A DNA stretch of 13,598 nt from JBDIAR01 sp039812545 (lineage in GTDB: Bacteria; Actinomycetota; Actinomycetes; Actinomycetales; Dermatophilaceae). Within the stretch, counting starts at the first letter, position 1, and each line of letters begins with the position of its first letter. Below the pieces are notes generated by a model. The model had not been told where the DNA came from. It was given only the letters and a program-made list of their open reading frames with translations, and searched no databases. Below are positions 1-6,496 of the stretch, one piece after another. Position numbers and translations under genes: made by a program. The stretch is from NCBI GenBank assembly GCA_039812545.1, contig JBDIAR010000093.1, positions 1 to 13,598 of the forward strand, in the 5' to 3' direction.

Positions 1-26
1 CGGCAAGATGGCGGCAAGATGGCGGC
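1..26. repeat. 11-bp tandem repeat at the start of the nitroreductase gene
   Basis: The unit CGGCAAGATGG occurs at 1-11 and 12-22. A partial third unit (CGGC) runs directly into the ATG at 27. Both full units contain an ATG (at 8 and 19) that is out of frame with the nitroreductase, and no Shine-Dalgarno sequence is visible between them. The array may begin before the window. Confidence 0.8.
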
Positions 27-626
27 ATGGAGTTCTCCGAGGTGGTGCGCTCGCGGCGGATGATGCGCCGTTACGACCCGCAGCGGCAGGTGCCGGAGCC
101 GGTCGTCCGGCGACTCCTCTCGTATGCCGTTCGCGCTCCGTCCGCGGGGTTCAGCCAGGGCTGGGACTTCGTGGTGCTCCGCGGCCCGGCCGAGCGGGAG
201 GTGTTCTGGGCGGCGACGACCGACCCGGCGGAACCGCCGGACGCCTGGTTGGCGGGGCTGCGGACCGCCCCGACGCTCATCGTGTGTTGCGCCGACCCGC
301 AGCGCTATCTCGACCGCTACACCGAACCCGACAAGGGGTGGACGGACCGAGCCCTGGCGAACTGGCCGATCCCGTACTGGGATGTCGACACCGGGATGGC
401 CGCCCTGCTCATGCTCCTCGGCGCCGTCGACGAGGGGCTCGGCGGACTCTTCTTCGGCGTCCCGGCCGGGCGGCACGAACAGGTCCGGACCGCCCTGCGC
501 ATACCGGCGGATCGTCGGCTCGTCGGGGTCGTGGCCCTGGGGTATGCCGTGCCGCACCCCAAGAGCCCCAGCCTGCGCCGGGGGCGCCGCGAGCCCGACG
601 AGGTATCCCATTGGGGTCGCTGGTAG
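27..626 (+). CDS. Nitroreductase family protein
   Basis: This is a 199-residue protein, the usual size for a small FMN-dependent nitroreductase. Such enzymes are normally cytoplasmic homodimers that use NAD(P)H to reduce nitro, quinone or similar acceptors; the substrate cannot be read here. The N-terminus has the typical arginine-rich FMN phosphate-binding stretch (about residues 8-15, R-S-R-R-M-M-R-R) followed by Y-D-P. The mid-protein A-P-S-A-G-F-S-Q-G-W-D-F block (about 37-48) and the L-G-A-V-D-E-G-L-G-G-L-F-F-G block (about 131-144) match the conserved flavin-site helices. The tail S-P-S-L-R-R-G-R-R-x-x-D-E-V...G-R-W resembles actinobacterial members. The ATG at 27 is the only in-frame ATG near the N-terminus. 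Two other ATGs just upstream are out of frame, and no clear ribosome site is visible, so the start is moderately certain. It is convergent with the nitronate monooxygenase downstream; a shared nitro-compound role is only suggested by proximity. Confidence 0.85.
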   Translation: MEFSEVVRSRRMMRRYDPQRQVPEPVVRRLLSYAVRAPSAGFSQGWDFVVLRGPAEREVFWAATTDPAEPPDAWLAGLRTAPTLIVCCADPQRYLDRYTEPDKGWTDRALANWPIPYWDVDTGMAALLMLLGAVDEGLGGLFFGVPAGRHEQVRTALRIPADRRLVGVVALGYAVPHPKSPSLRRGRREPDEVSHWGRW

Positions 627-651
627 GCCGCTGATAGGCCGCTGGTAGAGG
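619..651. repeat. Three 11-bp tandem units over the nitroreductase stop codon
   Basis: Units GCTGGTAGGCC (619-629), GCTGATAGGCC (630-640) and GCTGGTAGAGG (641-651) follow one another. Each carries a TAG, and the first TAG (624-626) is the stop codon of the nitroreductase. Unit 2 differs from unit 1 by one base. The period (11 bp) is the same as that of the array at the other end of the gene, but the unit sequence differs. Confidence 0.75.
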
Positions 652-678
652 CCATTGGCAGGGGTCGATGTGGTGGAA

Positions 679-694
679 CGCATCGGCCGATGCG
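679..694. terminator. Perfect 16-bp palindrome after the nitronate monooxygenase
   Basis: CGCATCGGCCGATGCG is a perfect palindrome that begins one base beyond the stop codon of the minus-strand monooxygenase gene. It also lies in the 69-bp gap between two convergent genes. As RNA it could fold into a 6-bp stem with a GGCC tetraloop. There is no T-run on either side, so it is either a short U-less terminator, common in high-GC actinobacteria, or a protein-binding palindrome. Confidence 0.4.
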
Positions 695-695
695 G

Positions 696-1718
696 CTATC
701 GAGCTGCGGCCCACAGGTCAGTGACGACGTCCTCGGCCGACACTGCACGCGCCGATCGCCAACCCGTCCCGGCCCACAGATGGGTGTGCTCGGCGTCGCC
801 GGCGGCGGACGCGGCACGGCGTAGCGGCCCGGTCACCTGGTTGACGGCCGGATATGCGGCGGGTGCCAGGGCGTCGTAGCGCTCGACGAAGTCGTTGCGG
901 AGTCCACGGGCCAGGCGGCCGGAGAACGCCCGAGTCAGGGCGGTCGAGGTGAACCGTGGGTCGGTGAGCGCCGCCCGAACCGTGGCCGACGTCCCGGCCT
1001 CGGGGGTCAGCAGGAAGGCCGTGCCGAGTTGGACGGCTGCGGCTCCGGCGGCGAGCAGTGGCGCGATCTGCGGGCCGGTGGCGATGCCGCCGGCGGCCAC
1101 GAGGGGCCGGTTGCTGACCTGCCGGACGGCGGTGAGCAGTTCCGGGAGCGGGCGCTCGTTCGCCGGATCGGCCACGCGCAAGCTGCCCTGGTGGCCCCCG
1201 GCGTCCGGACCTTGGACGACGAGGACGTCCACGCCGACTCCGGCCGCGTCCACCGCGTCCTCGACCATGGTCACCGTGGCCGCCACGCAGATGTCCCGCT
1301 CGTGCAGTTCGGCGACGAGCTCGTGTCCGGGCAGCCCGAAGGTGAAGGAGACGACGGCGGGCGCGGTCTCGCGCAGGACCACCAGCTTCGCGTCCCAGTC
1401 GTCGTCGTCGGGGACGGGTTCGGGCGGGTCGACCCCGAACCGGTCGAACAGGGCCCCGAGTGCGGCGCTATAGGCCCGAACCGCCGCCAGGTCGCCGACG
1501 GCGTCCGGCGGACAGAACAGGTTGACCCCGAAGGGCGCCCCCGTGACGCGTCGAGTGGCGGCAATCCGATCGGCCAGGGCGCCGGCCGTCAGATAGCCAC
1601 CCGCCAGGAATCCCAGTCCGCCGGCGCGGGAGACGGCGACCACGAGTTCGGGCGTCGAGGGGCCACCGGCCATGGGTGCCGCGATGATCGGGACGGTCAA
1701 CTGGTCGATCTGGAACAC
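696..1718 (-). CDS. Nitronate monooxygenase (2-nitropropane dioxygenase family)
   Basis: The product is 340 residues, a normal length for a class I nitronate monooxygenase: an FMN-dependent TIM-barrel enzyme that oxidises alkyl nitronates such as propionate-3-nitronate. The N-terminus P-I-I-A-A-P-M-A-G-G (about residues 10-19) and G-G-L-G-F-L-A-G-G (33-41) are the characteristic FMN-site loops. The motif Q-G-P-D-A-G-G-H-Q-G (169-178) carries the catalytic-base histidine, His176. A-A-G-G-I-A (208-213) and V-Q-L-G-T-A-F (229-235) are the phosphate-binding loops. Y-P-A-V-N-Q-V-T-G-P-L-R (289-300) is also typical. The frame stays open far upstream, but I chose the GTG at 1718 because the family N-terminus starts exactly there and a GGGAGAGG Shine-Dalgarno sequence lies about 9 bases before it. 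It is divergent from parC across a 148-bp intergenic region. The alternative, an enoyl-ACP reductase II (FabK) relative of the same fold, is less likely given the QG-x-x-AGGH signature. Confidence 0.9.
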   Translation of the reverse strand: MFQIDQLTVPIIAAPMAGGPSTPELVVAVSRAGGLGFLAGGYLTAGALADRIAATRRVTGAPFGVNLFCPPDAVGDLAAVRAYSAALGALFDRFGVDPPEPVPDDDDWDAKLVVLRETAPAVVSFTFGLPGHELVAELHERDICVAATVTMVEDAVDAAGVGVDVLVVQGPDAGGHQGSLRVADPANERPLPELLTAVRQVSNRPLVAAGGIATGPQIAPLLAAGAAAVQLGTAFLLTPEAGTSATVRAALTDPRFTSTALTRAFSGRLARGLRNDFVERYDALAPAAYPAVNQVTGPLRRAASAAGDAEHTHLWAGTGWRSARAVSAEDVVTDLWAAAR

Positions 1719-1866
1719 GACGGACAACCTCTCCCGGGAACCGTTCCCGGTATCGACGGTAGCGGCGCATGCCCGCCTTCGAGAACCCACGCGCCCCACG
1801 GCATACACTCGGGCCGACGATCCGCGCACGCGAAACCCGCACCACCAGCAAGGAGCCCCACCACCG
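1719..1866. promoter_or_regulatory. Divergent intergenic region between nitronate monooxygenase and parC
   Basis: This 148-bp gap must hold the promoters for the minus-strand monooxygenase and the plus-strand parC. For parC, an AAGGAG Shine-Dalgarno sequence is visible at 1850-1855, 11 bases before the ATG. A weak -10-like TACACT lies at 1804-1809, overlapping a copy of the repeated GGCATAC word (1800-1806). I see no convincing -35 element, so promoter positions are uncertain. Confidence 0.45.
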
Positions 1867-4332
1867 ATGGCCCGCCGCCCGTCTCCCCCCGGTCCCGGCC
1901 CCGACGAACCCCACGTCGAGAAGATCATCGACATCGACGTCGCCGCGGAGATGAAGGGCGCGTTCCTGGAGTACTCGTACTCGGTCATCTTCTCCCGGGC
2001 GCTGCCGGATGCGCGAGACGGCCTCAAACCGGTCCAGCGACGGATCCTGTACGGCATGTCCGAACTCGGGCTGCGCCCCGACCGCGCGCACGTGAAGTGC
2101 TCGCGGGTCGTCGGCGAGGTCATGGGTAAGTACCACCCGCACGGCGACCAGGCCATCTACGACGCCATGGTGCGCCTCGCCCAACCCTTCACGATGCGTA
2201 TGCCGCTGGTCGACGGGCATGGCAACTTCGGTTCGCTGGACGACGGTCCGGCCGCCAGCCGGTACACCGAGGCGCGGATGGCGCCGGCGGCCCTGCTCAT
2301 GGTCGGCGGCCTGGACGAGGACACGGTCGACTTCGTCCCCAACTACGACGACACCCAGCGCCAGCCCGAGGTGATGCCCGCGGCATACCCGAACTTGCTC
2401 GTCAACGGCGCCAGCGGCATCGCGGTCGGCATGGCGACGAATATGCCGCCGCACAACCTCGTCGAGGTCATCGGCGCGGCCCGGCATCTGATCGCCCACC
2501 CGGAGGCGAGCCTGGACGACCTGATGAAGTTCGTCCCCGGCCCGGACCTGCCGTGCGGTGGGCGGATCGTCGGACTGGACGGGATCCGGGACGCGTACCT
2601 GACCGGTCGCGGGAGTTTCCGCACGCAGGCCACCGCCCGGGTGGACAGCATCACCCCCCGCAAGAAGGGCATCGTCGTCAGCGAATTGCCCTATCTCGTG
2701 GGGCCGGAGAAGGTGATCGAAAAGATCCGGGATCTGGTCCAGTCCAAGAAGCTGCAGGGCATCTCCGACGTCAAGGATCTCACCGACCGCCATCACGGCA
2801 CGCGACTGGTCATCGAGATCAAGAACGGTTTCAACCCCGACGCCATCCTCGAACAGCTCTACCGGCTCACCCCGATGGAGGAGAACTTCGGCATCAACAA
2901 CGTCGCCCTGGTCGGTGGCCAGCCGCAGACCCTCGGTCTGAAGGAACTCCTCAAGGTCTTCGTCGCCTTCCGCACCGACGTGGTTCGGCGGCGCACGGCA
3001 TACCGGCTGCGCAAACGGGAGGAACGTCTCCACCTCGTCGAGGGACTGCTCATCGCGATCCTCGACATCGACGAAGTCATCCAACTCATCCGATCCTCCG
3101 ACGACGCGGCCACCGCACGGACCCGCCTGATGGAGGTGTTCGACCTCACCGAGGTACAGGCGACGTACATCCTGGACCTGCAACTGCGACGTCTGACGAA
3201 GTTCTCCCGGCTGGAGTTGGAGACCGAACAGGCCGAACTCCAGCGCGAGATCGAACGGCTCCGGGCGATCCTGGCCGACGAGAAGCTGTTGTCCAAGACC
3301 GTGTCCGACGAACTCGGCGAGGTCGCCAAGTCGCACGGCACGCCCCGCCGGACGGTGCTCTTGGAATCCGCCGGTATGCCGTCTGCGGCCGCCGCGACCA
3401 CTCCCCTGGAGATCGCCGACGACCCGTGCTGGGTGTTGCTGTCCACGACCGGGCTGTTGGCCCGCACGTCGTCGGGGGACCCGCTGCCGAGCGCCGGTGG
3501 CCGCGCCAAGCACGACGCGATCGTTTCCGCGGTGCGGACCACGGCTCGCGGCGAGGTCGGACTGGTCACGACAAGGGGCCGGGTGATCCGGTTGCCGGTG
3601 CTGGAGCTGCCGACCCTGCCGCCGACCGCGGGCGCGCCGAACCTGTCCGGGGGTGCGCCGCTCGCCGTCTACGTCGACCTGCCGCGCGCCGAGGAGCCGT
3701 TGATCCTGGTGTCGTTGGCTGCGGACGCGCCCACGATCGCGCTGGGGACCGCCCAGGGCGTGGTCAAACGGGTCGCGTCCTCGGAGTACCCGGCCAAACG
3801 CGACGTCGAGGTCATCGCCCTACGGCCGGGCGATTTCGTCGTCGGGGCGGGGGTATGCGAGGACTCGGCCGAGTTGGTGTTCGTCACCACGGATGCGCAA
3901 CTGCTGCACTTCCCGGCGGCTTCGGTGCGGCCCCAGGGGCGGCCGGCCGGCGGGATGGCCGGGGTGAGCCTGTCCGCCGGGTCGCAGGTCTGTTATTTCG
4001 GCGTCGTGAACCCCGCTGCCGAGAACGTCGTGGTCACCTCCAGCGGGTCGTCGGCGGCGCTGCCCGGGACGGAGGCGGGGGCGTTGAAGGTGGCGCCCTT
4101 CGAGGAGTACCCGGGTAAGGGGCGGGCCACCGGCGGGGTGCGCTGTCACCGGTTCTTGAAGGGCGAGGACACGCTGGTATTGGCGTGGGTGGGCGCTGCG
4201 CCTCCGCGGGCCGCCGCGGCGAACGGGGTGGCCATCGAGCTTCCGGCGGCCAGTGGCAAGAGGGACGGGTCGGGGAACCCGTTCGCCCAGGTGATCGCGG
4301 GGATCGCTGCCGCCCTACCGAGCGCACCGTGA
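1867..4332 (+). CDS. parC: DNA topoisomerase IV subunit A (type IIA topoisomerase A subunit)
   Basis: The product is 821 residues: the DNA-breaking and rejoining subunit of a type IIA topoisomerase that would pair with the ParE-like protein encoded at 11314-13497 to decatenate chromosomes. The winged-helix/tower core is intact: A-L-P-D-A-R-D-G-L-K-P-V-Q-R-R-I-L (45-61), the H-P-H-G-D quinolone region (90-94) and the catalytic tyrosine Y133 in A-A-S-R-Y-T-E-A-R-M. Y-P-N-L-L-V-N-G-A-S-G-I-A-V-G-M-A-T-N-M-P-P-H-N-L and the P-R-R-T-V-L-L-E-S-A-G end of the core are also typical. The C-terminal beta-propeller (about 510-821) lacks the GyrA box (Q-R-R-G-G-R-G), and the E-Y-P-G-K-G-R-A-T-G-G-V-R-C-H-R-F block matches Streptomyces-type ParC, so I call ParC rather than GyrA. 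The residue at the E. coli GyrA Ser83 position is Gln95, and Asp87 is kept as Asp99. The frame is open to 1672, but the ATG at 1867 follows an AAGGAG site and gives a family-like N-terminus. The sucrase/ferredoxin-like gene starts 7 bp after the stop. Confidence 0.92.
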   Translation: MARRPSPPGPGPDEPHVEKIIDIDVAAEMKGAFLEYSYSVIFSRALPDARDGLKPVQRRILYGMSELGLRPDRAHVKCSRVVGEVMGKYHPHGDQAIYDAMVRLAQPFTMRMPLVDGHGNFGSLDDGPAASRYTEARMAPAALLMVGGLDEDTVDFVPNYDDTQRQPEVMPAAYPNLLVNGASGIAVGMATNMPPHNLVEVIGAARHLIAHPEASLDDLMKFVPGPDLPCGGRIVGLDGIRDAYLTGRGSFRTQATARVDSITPRKKGIVVSELPYLVGPEKVIEKIRDLVQSKKLQGISDVKDLTDRHHGTRLVIEIKNGFNPDAILEQLYRLTPMEENFGINNVALVGGQPQTLGLKELLKVFVAFRTDVVRRRTAYRLRKREERLHLVEGLLIAILDIDEVIQLIRSSDDAATARTRLMEVFDLTEVQATYILDLQLRRLTKFSRLELETEQAELQREIERLRAILADEKLLSKTVSDELGEVAKSHGTPRRTVLLESAGMPSAAAATTPLEIADDPCWVLLSTTGLLARTSSGDPLPSAGGRAKHDAIVSAVRTTARGEVGLVTTRGRVIRLPVLELPTLPPTAGAPNLSGGAPLAVYVDLPRAEEPLILVSLAADAPTIALGTAQGVVKRVASSEYPAKRDVEVIALRPGDFVVGAGVCEDSAELVFVTTDAQLLHFPAASVRPQGRPAGGMAGVSLSAGSQVCYFGVVNPAAENVVVTSSGSSAALPGTEAGALKVAPFEEYPGKGRATGGVRCHRFLKGEDTLVLAWVGAAPPRAAAANGVAIELPAASGKRDGSGNPFAQVIAGIAAALPSAP

Positions 4333-4339
4333 CGGCACC

Positions 4340-5320
4340 ATGAGCCCGCCTGCGCCGGTTCGCCCGCCGTGCTCGACGCTGTCCGAGCGGGACGGCGAAT
4401 CGGCATACGGGACGGCGACGCCCGCACGCTTTTGGGTCGTGCTGGAGCAGAACGGACCGTGGGGGGAACTGCCGAACATCCAGTCGCGTCTGGATCCGCA
4501 GCTGGGTCGGCGGCTGGAGTTCCGCAGTGCGCGGCTGGGGGGACGATTTCAACTGATCCGAAGCACGGCGGGTCATACCTATGTGCCGAGCGATCCGGTG
4601 CGGTTCTACCTGGCGTGGAGCGGTCCGGGGCCGTGGCTGATGTCGGGGACGCTGGCCAGTCCGTACCTGCTGCGGGAGATGGACTGGGACGCTTTGGCTC
4701 GGGGGGACGCCGCCGCGGTGGTCGCGGGTCTTCCGCAGTCGCGGCCGGCTCCCCCGACCCTGCTGGTGTGCACCAACGGCAAACGCGACGTCTGCTGCGC
4801 GACGATCGGGCGTCCCGTTGCCGCAGCCGCCGCGCTCGACCATCCCGACCGCACGTGGGAGTGTTCGCACACCGGCGGGCATCGCTTCGCGGCGACCGCG
4901 CTGCTCTTGCCGTACGGTCAGCTCTTCGCGCGGTTGGACGAGCAGTTGGTATGCCAGATCCTGCCGGCCGCTGATGCCGGCCACCTCCCGCTCGCGCTGC
5001 TCGGGCCGCGGCACGATCGGGGGCGGTCCGCGCTGCCCGCGGTCGAGCAGGCGGCGGAGTCGGCGATCCGCGCGCATCTGGGCGAGACGGCCTTGGATGC
5101 GTTCGTGTCGTTGGCCGCGCAGGATCCGCAGGGGCCGGGCTCGACGACGGTTCACCTGGGGCATCGGGACGGGCGGCGGTTCCGGGTCGAGTTGGACCGG
5201 GTACCGATCCAGGACCGTCCGGGTTCGTGCCGGGCGGTCGCGGTGCCGGCGTTCAACTGGACGACCAGGATCGTCGAACTCCCGCCCGCCGGCGACGACG
5301 CCACGTCGTCGGATCGGTGA
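4340..5320 (+). CDS. Sucrase/ferredoxin-like family protein
   Basis: The product is 326 residues and resembles the sucrase/ferredoxin-like family (thioredoxin-fold [2Fe-2S]-type proteins; the 'sucrase' name is historical). The C-terminal half has L-L-V-C-T-N-G-K-R-D-V-C-C-A (about 141-154; Cys144, Cys152, Cys153) and E-C-S-H-T-G-G-H-R-F-A (174-184; Cys175, His177, His181). These are the conserved cysteines and histidines expected to hold the iron-sulfur cluster. An N-terminal Cys11-Ser pair is also typical. There is no signal peptide or membrane segment, so it is probably cytosolic. The biological role of the family is unknown. The ATG lies 7 bp after the parC stop with no strong ribosome site, which suggests co-transcription and translational coupling with parC. 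A Val codon GTA at about 4949 is part of the repeated GTATGCC word. Confidence 0.85.
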   Translation: MSPPAPVRPPCSTLSERDGESAYGTATPARFWVVLEQNGPWGELPNIQSRLDPQLGRRLEFRSARLGGRFQLIRSTAGHTYVPSDPVRFYLAWSGPGPWLMSGTLASPYLLREMDWDALARGDAAAVVAGLPQSRPAPPTLLVCTNGKRDVCCATIGRPVAAAAALDHPDRTWECSHTGGHRFAATALLLPYGQLFARLDEQLVCQILPAADAGHLPLALLGPRHDRGRSALPAVEQAAESAIRAHLGETALDAFVSLAAQDPQGPGSTTVHLGHRDGRRFRVELDRVPIQDRPGSCRAVAVPAFNWTTRIVELPPAGDDATSSDR

Positions 5321-5599
5321 CGGTCGAGTCGGCCCGCTAAGGACCGCGACCGCAGCGCGTCGTCATGCTGCGGCCGTATGCCGTTGGGCTGGGTCCCAGC
5401 GCACGCCGCCCCCGCCTTCGATCATCTCGCTCCGGTCGAACCCCCACCGCAACCGTGGCATCAGCTTGTCGACCTGCCTGGACCGACTCCTCGCCGCTGC
5501 GGCAATATCGCAACTCTGATCGCCTCGCAAGTTCACGAGCGACGAATCTTCATGAACCCCAACCAATCCCGAAGACGGCAAAGCCTTCGACCGGCCGGT
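5321..5599. other. Convergent intergenic region, no convincing gene
   Basis: This 279-bp gap lies between the ends of two converging transcription units. It is visibly less GC-rich than its surroundings, especially around 5500-5580. It contains a hairpin (5350-5373), one copy of the GTATGCCG word (5376-5383), a 13-bp inverted repeat GCTGGGTCCCAGC (5388-5400) and a palindrome next to the TPR gene stop (5589-5600). A 72-codon minus-strand frame (5363-5581) starts with TTG, has no usable ribosome site and resembles nothing I know. Confidence 0.6.
5350..5373 (+). terminator. Hairpin after the parC/sucrase-ferredoxin unit
   Basis: CCGCAGC (5350-5356) and GCTGCGG (5367-5373) form a perfect 7-bp stem with a 10-base loop, 30 bp past the stop of the sucrase/ferredoxin-like gene. 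A second inverted repeat, GCTGGGTCCCAGC (5388-5400), follows. There is no T-run, so a U-less intrinsic terminator is possible but unproven. Confidence 0.4.
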
Positions 5600-5600
5600 C
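5570..5600 (-). terminator. Inverted repeats after the TPR gene
   Basis: The 12-bp palindrome GACCGGCCGGTC (5589-5600) overlaps the first base of the TPR gene stop codon. Next to it are CGAAG (5570-5574) and CTTCG (5585-5589), which can pair across a 10-base loop. The position fits a terminator for the minus-strand operon, but the stems are short and no T-run is present. Confidence 0.25.
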
Positions 5601-6496
5601 TACCAGGGCTTCAGGTTGGGGTCCGCCGGCGGCATCGTGGGGATCTCGTTGTTCTGTTTGCCGTCCTCGTGATCCCGCTGGTTCTCCTGGCGTTGCCGCT
5701 CCAGTTCGTCCAGCTTGTCCTGGCCGGGCGGGTTGGTCGGTGTCGGGTTGGGGGTGGTCGGCGGGGTGTCCCGGTTGTCGTTGCTCTTCGGCGGCAGCAG
5801 GCCGTCCTTCTGCTGCATCCGCTGCTGGGCATCCTTGAGTTCTTGGGCCTGGTTGCGGTTCTGCTGGTCGGGTTTGTCGCACGCAGCGGGCGCGACCTTG
5901 GTGGTCTCGATCCCGAGGTCGTAGAACTGGCGGGCCTCGTCGGAGTGCTCGCGCGCCGCGGCGAGGTCGCCCAGGTGCTCGTAGACCAGGCCGAGGTTGA
6001 CCCGCACGACACACTCCTCGCGTCCGCCCTTGGGCACGCCGGCCAGCGCACTCTCGAACCACGGCCGCGCCAGATCGTCGTTTCCCGCGAGGACATGGGC
6101 GTCCCCGACCGCGAAGGGGTAGCGCCAGGATTCGACGATATTGACCCAGCCGAGGCGTTCGGCCGTCGTCATCGCGCCGACCTTGTCCGCCGCGGTGTAG
6201 GCGGCGATCGCCCGGTCGGCGAAGACATTCAGCGTCAAGAGCCGCAGCGCCGCCAGCACGGCCAGCAACACCAGGGGCGCCGACGACCACAGCATTCGCT
6301 TGCGCAGTCTGGCCAGGTGCGGCGGCAAGGGAGGACGACGTCGTATGCCGGTGCCCAGGTCGCCGCCACCACCGCTGCTGCCGGCCCCGCGCCGCAACAC
6401 GCGTGCCCGGAGCCGTCCCCACGGCCCCGAATCTTCGGACCCACCCGCCGCCGGGGGGATGCCGGCCGGTTCGCCGGTCCGGGTGACCACACTCAT
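5600..6496 (-). CDS. TPR-containing membrane protein of the Bat-type cluster (BatC-like)
   Basis: The product is 298 residues. A basic, Gly/Pro-rich cytoplasmic N-terminus (1-67) is followed by one hydrophobic segment (about 68-92, M-L-W-S-S-A-P-L-V-L-L-A-V-L-A). The rest is probably extracytoplasmic. Residues about 125-195 read as two degenerate TPR helices (G-D-A-H-V-L-A-G-N-D-D-L-A-R-P-W-F-E-S-A-L and V-N-L-G-L-V-Y-E-H-L-G-D-L-A-A-A-R-E-H). A Gln-rich coiled-coil-like stretch (211-230), a Thr/Pro/Asn linker (238-259) and a charged Q/E/N-rich tail (260-281) follow. I chose the ATG at 6496 because its ATGA overlaps the TGA of the upstream vWA gene and GAAGGAG lies about 7-8 bases before it; the frame upstream of it is open but lies inside that gene. 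It is the last gene of the minus-strand cluster. In Bat operons the TPR protein is thought to scaffold the vWA proteins; that role is inferred here. Confidence 0.75.
   Translation of the reverse strand: MSVVTRTGEPAGIPPAAGGSEDSGPWGRLRARVLRRGAGSSGGGGDLGTGIRRRPPLPPHLARLRKRMLWSSAPLVLLAVLAALRLLTLNVFADRAIAAYTAADKVGAMTTAERLGWVNIVESWRYPFAVGDAHVLAGNDDLARPWFESALAGVPKGGREECVVRVNLGLVYEHLGDLAAAREHSDEARQFYDLGIETTKVAPAACDKPDQQNRNQAQELKDAQQRMQQKDGLLPPKSNDNRDTPPTTPNPTPTNPPGQDKLDELERQRQENQRDHEDGKQNNEIPTMPPADPNLKPW

Noticed and set aside
1029..2129. Long plus-strand open frame (366 codons) over the nitronate monooxygenase and into parC
   Set aside because: It is antisense to a well-recognised enzyme, its translation is low-complexity G/R/D-rich and it ends inside parC. 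It is a typical high-GC shadow frame.
2441..2448. ATATGCCG as another copy of the word
   Set aside because: It lacks the first G. With a fixed core, I left one-mismatch forms out of the count (also 850-860 and 4561-4570).
3370..3386. ATGCCGTCTG at 3376 resembles the Neisseria uptake sequence
   Set aside because: Only this one copy extends in that way. The iterated word in this window is GTATGCCG without a fixed right flank, so the likeness is chance.
1468..3513. 681-codon minus-strand frame opposite parC
   Set aside because: It covers the conserved parC core on the other strand, has no recognisable domain, and follows from the parC codon pattern.
5363..5581. 72-codon minus-strand frame in the convergent gap
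   Set aside because: TTG start, no usable ribosome site, no recognised domain. Kept only as a remark on the intergenic region.
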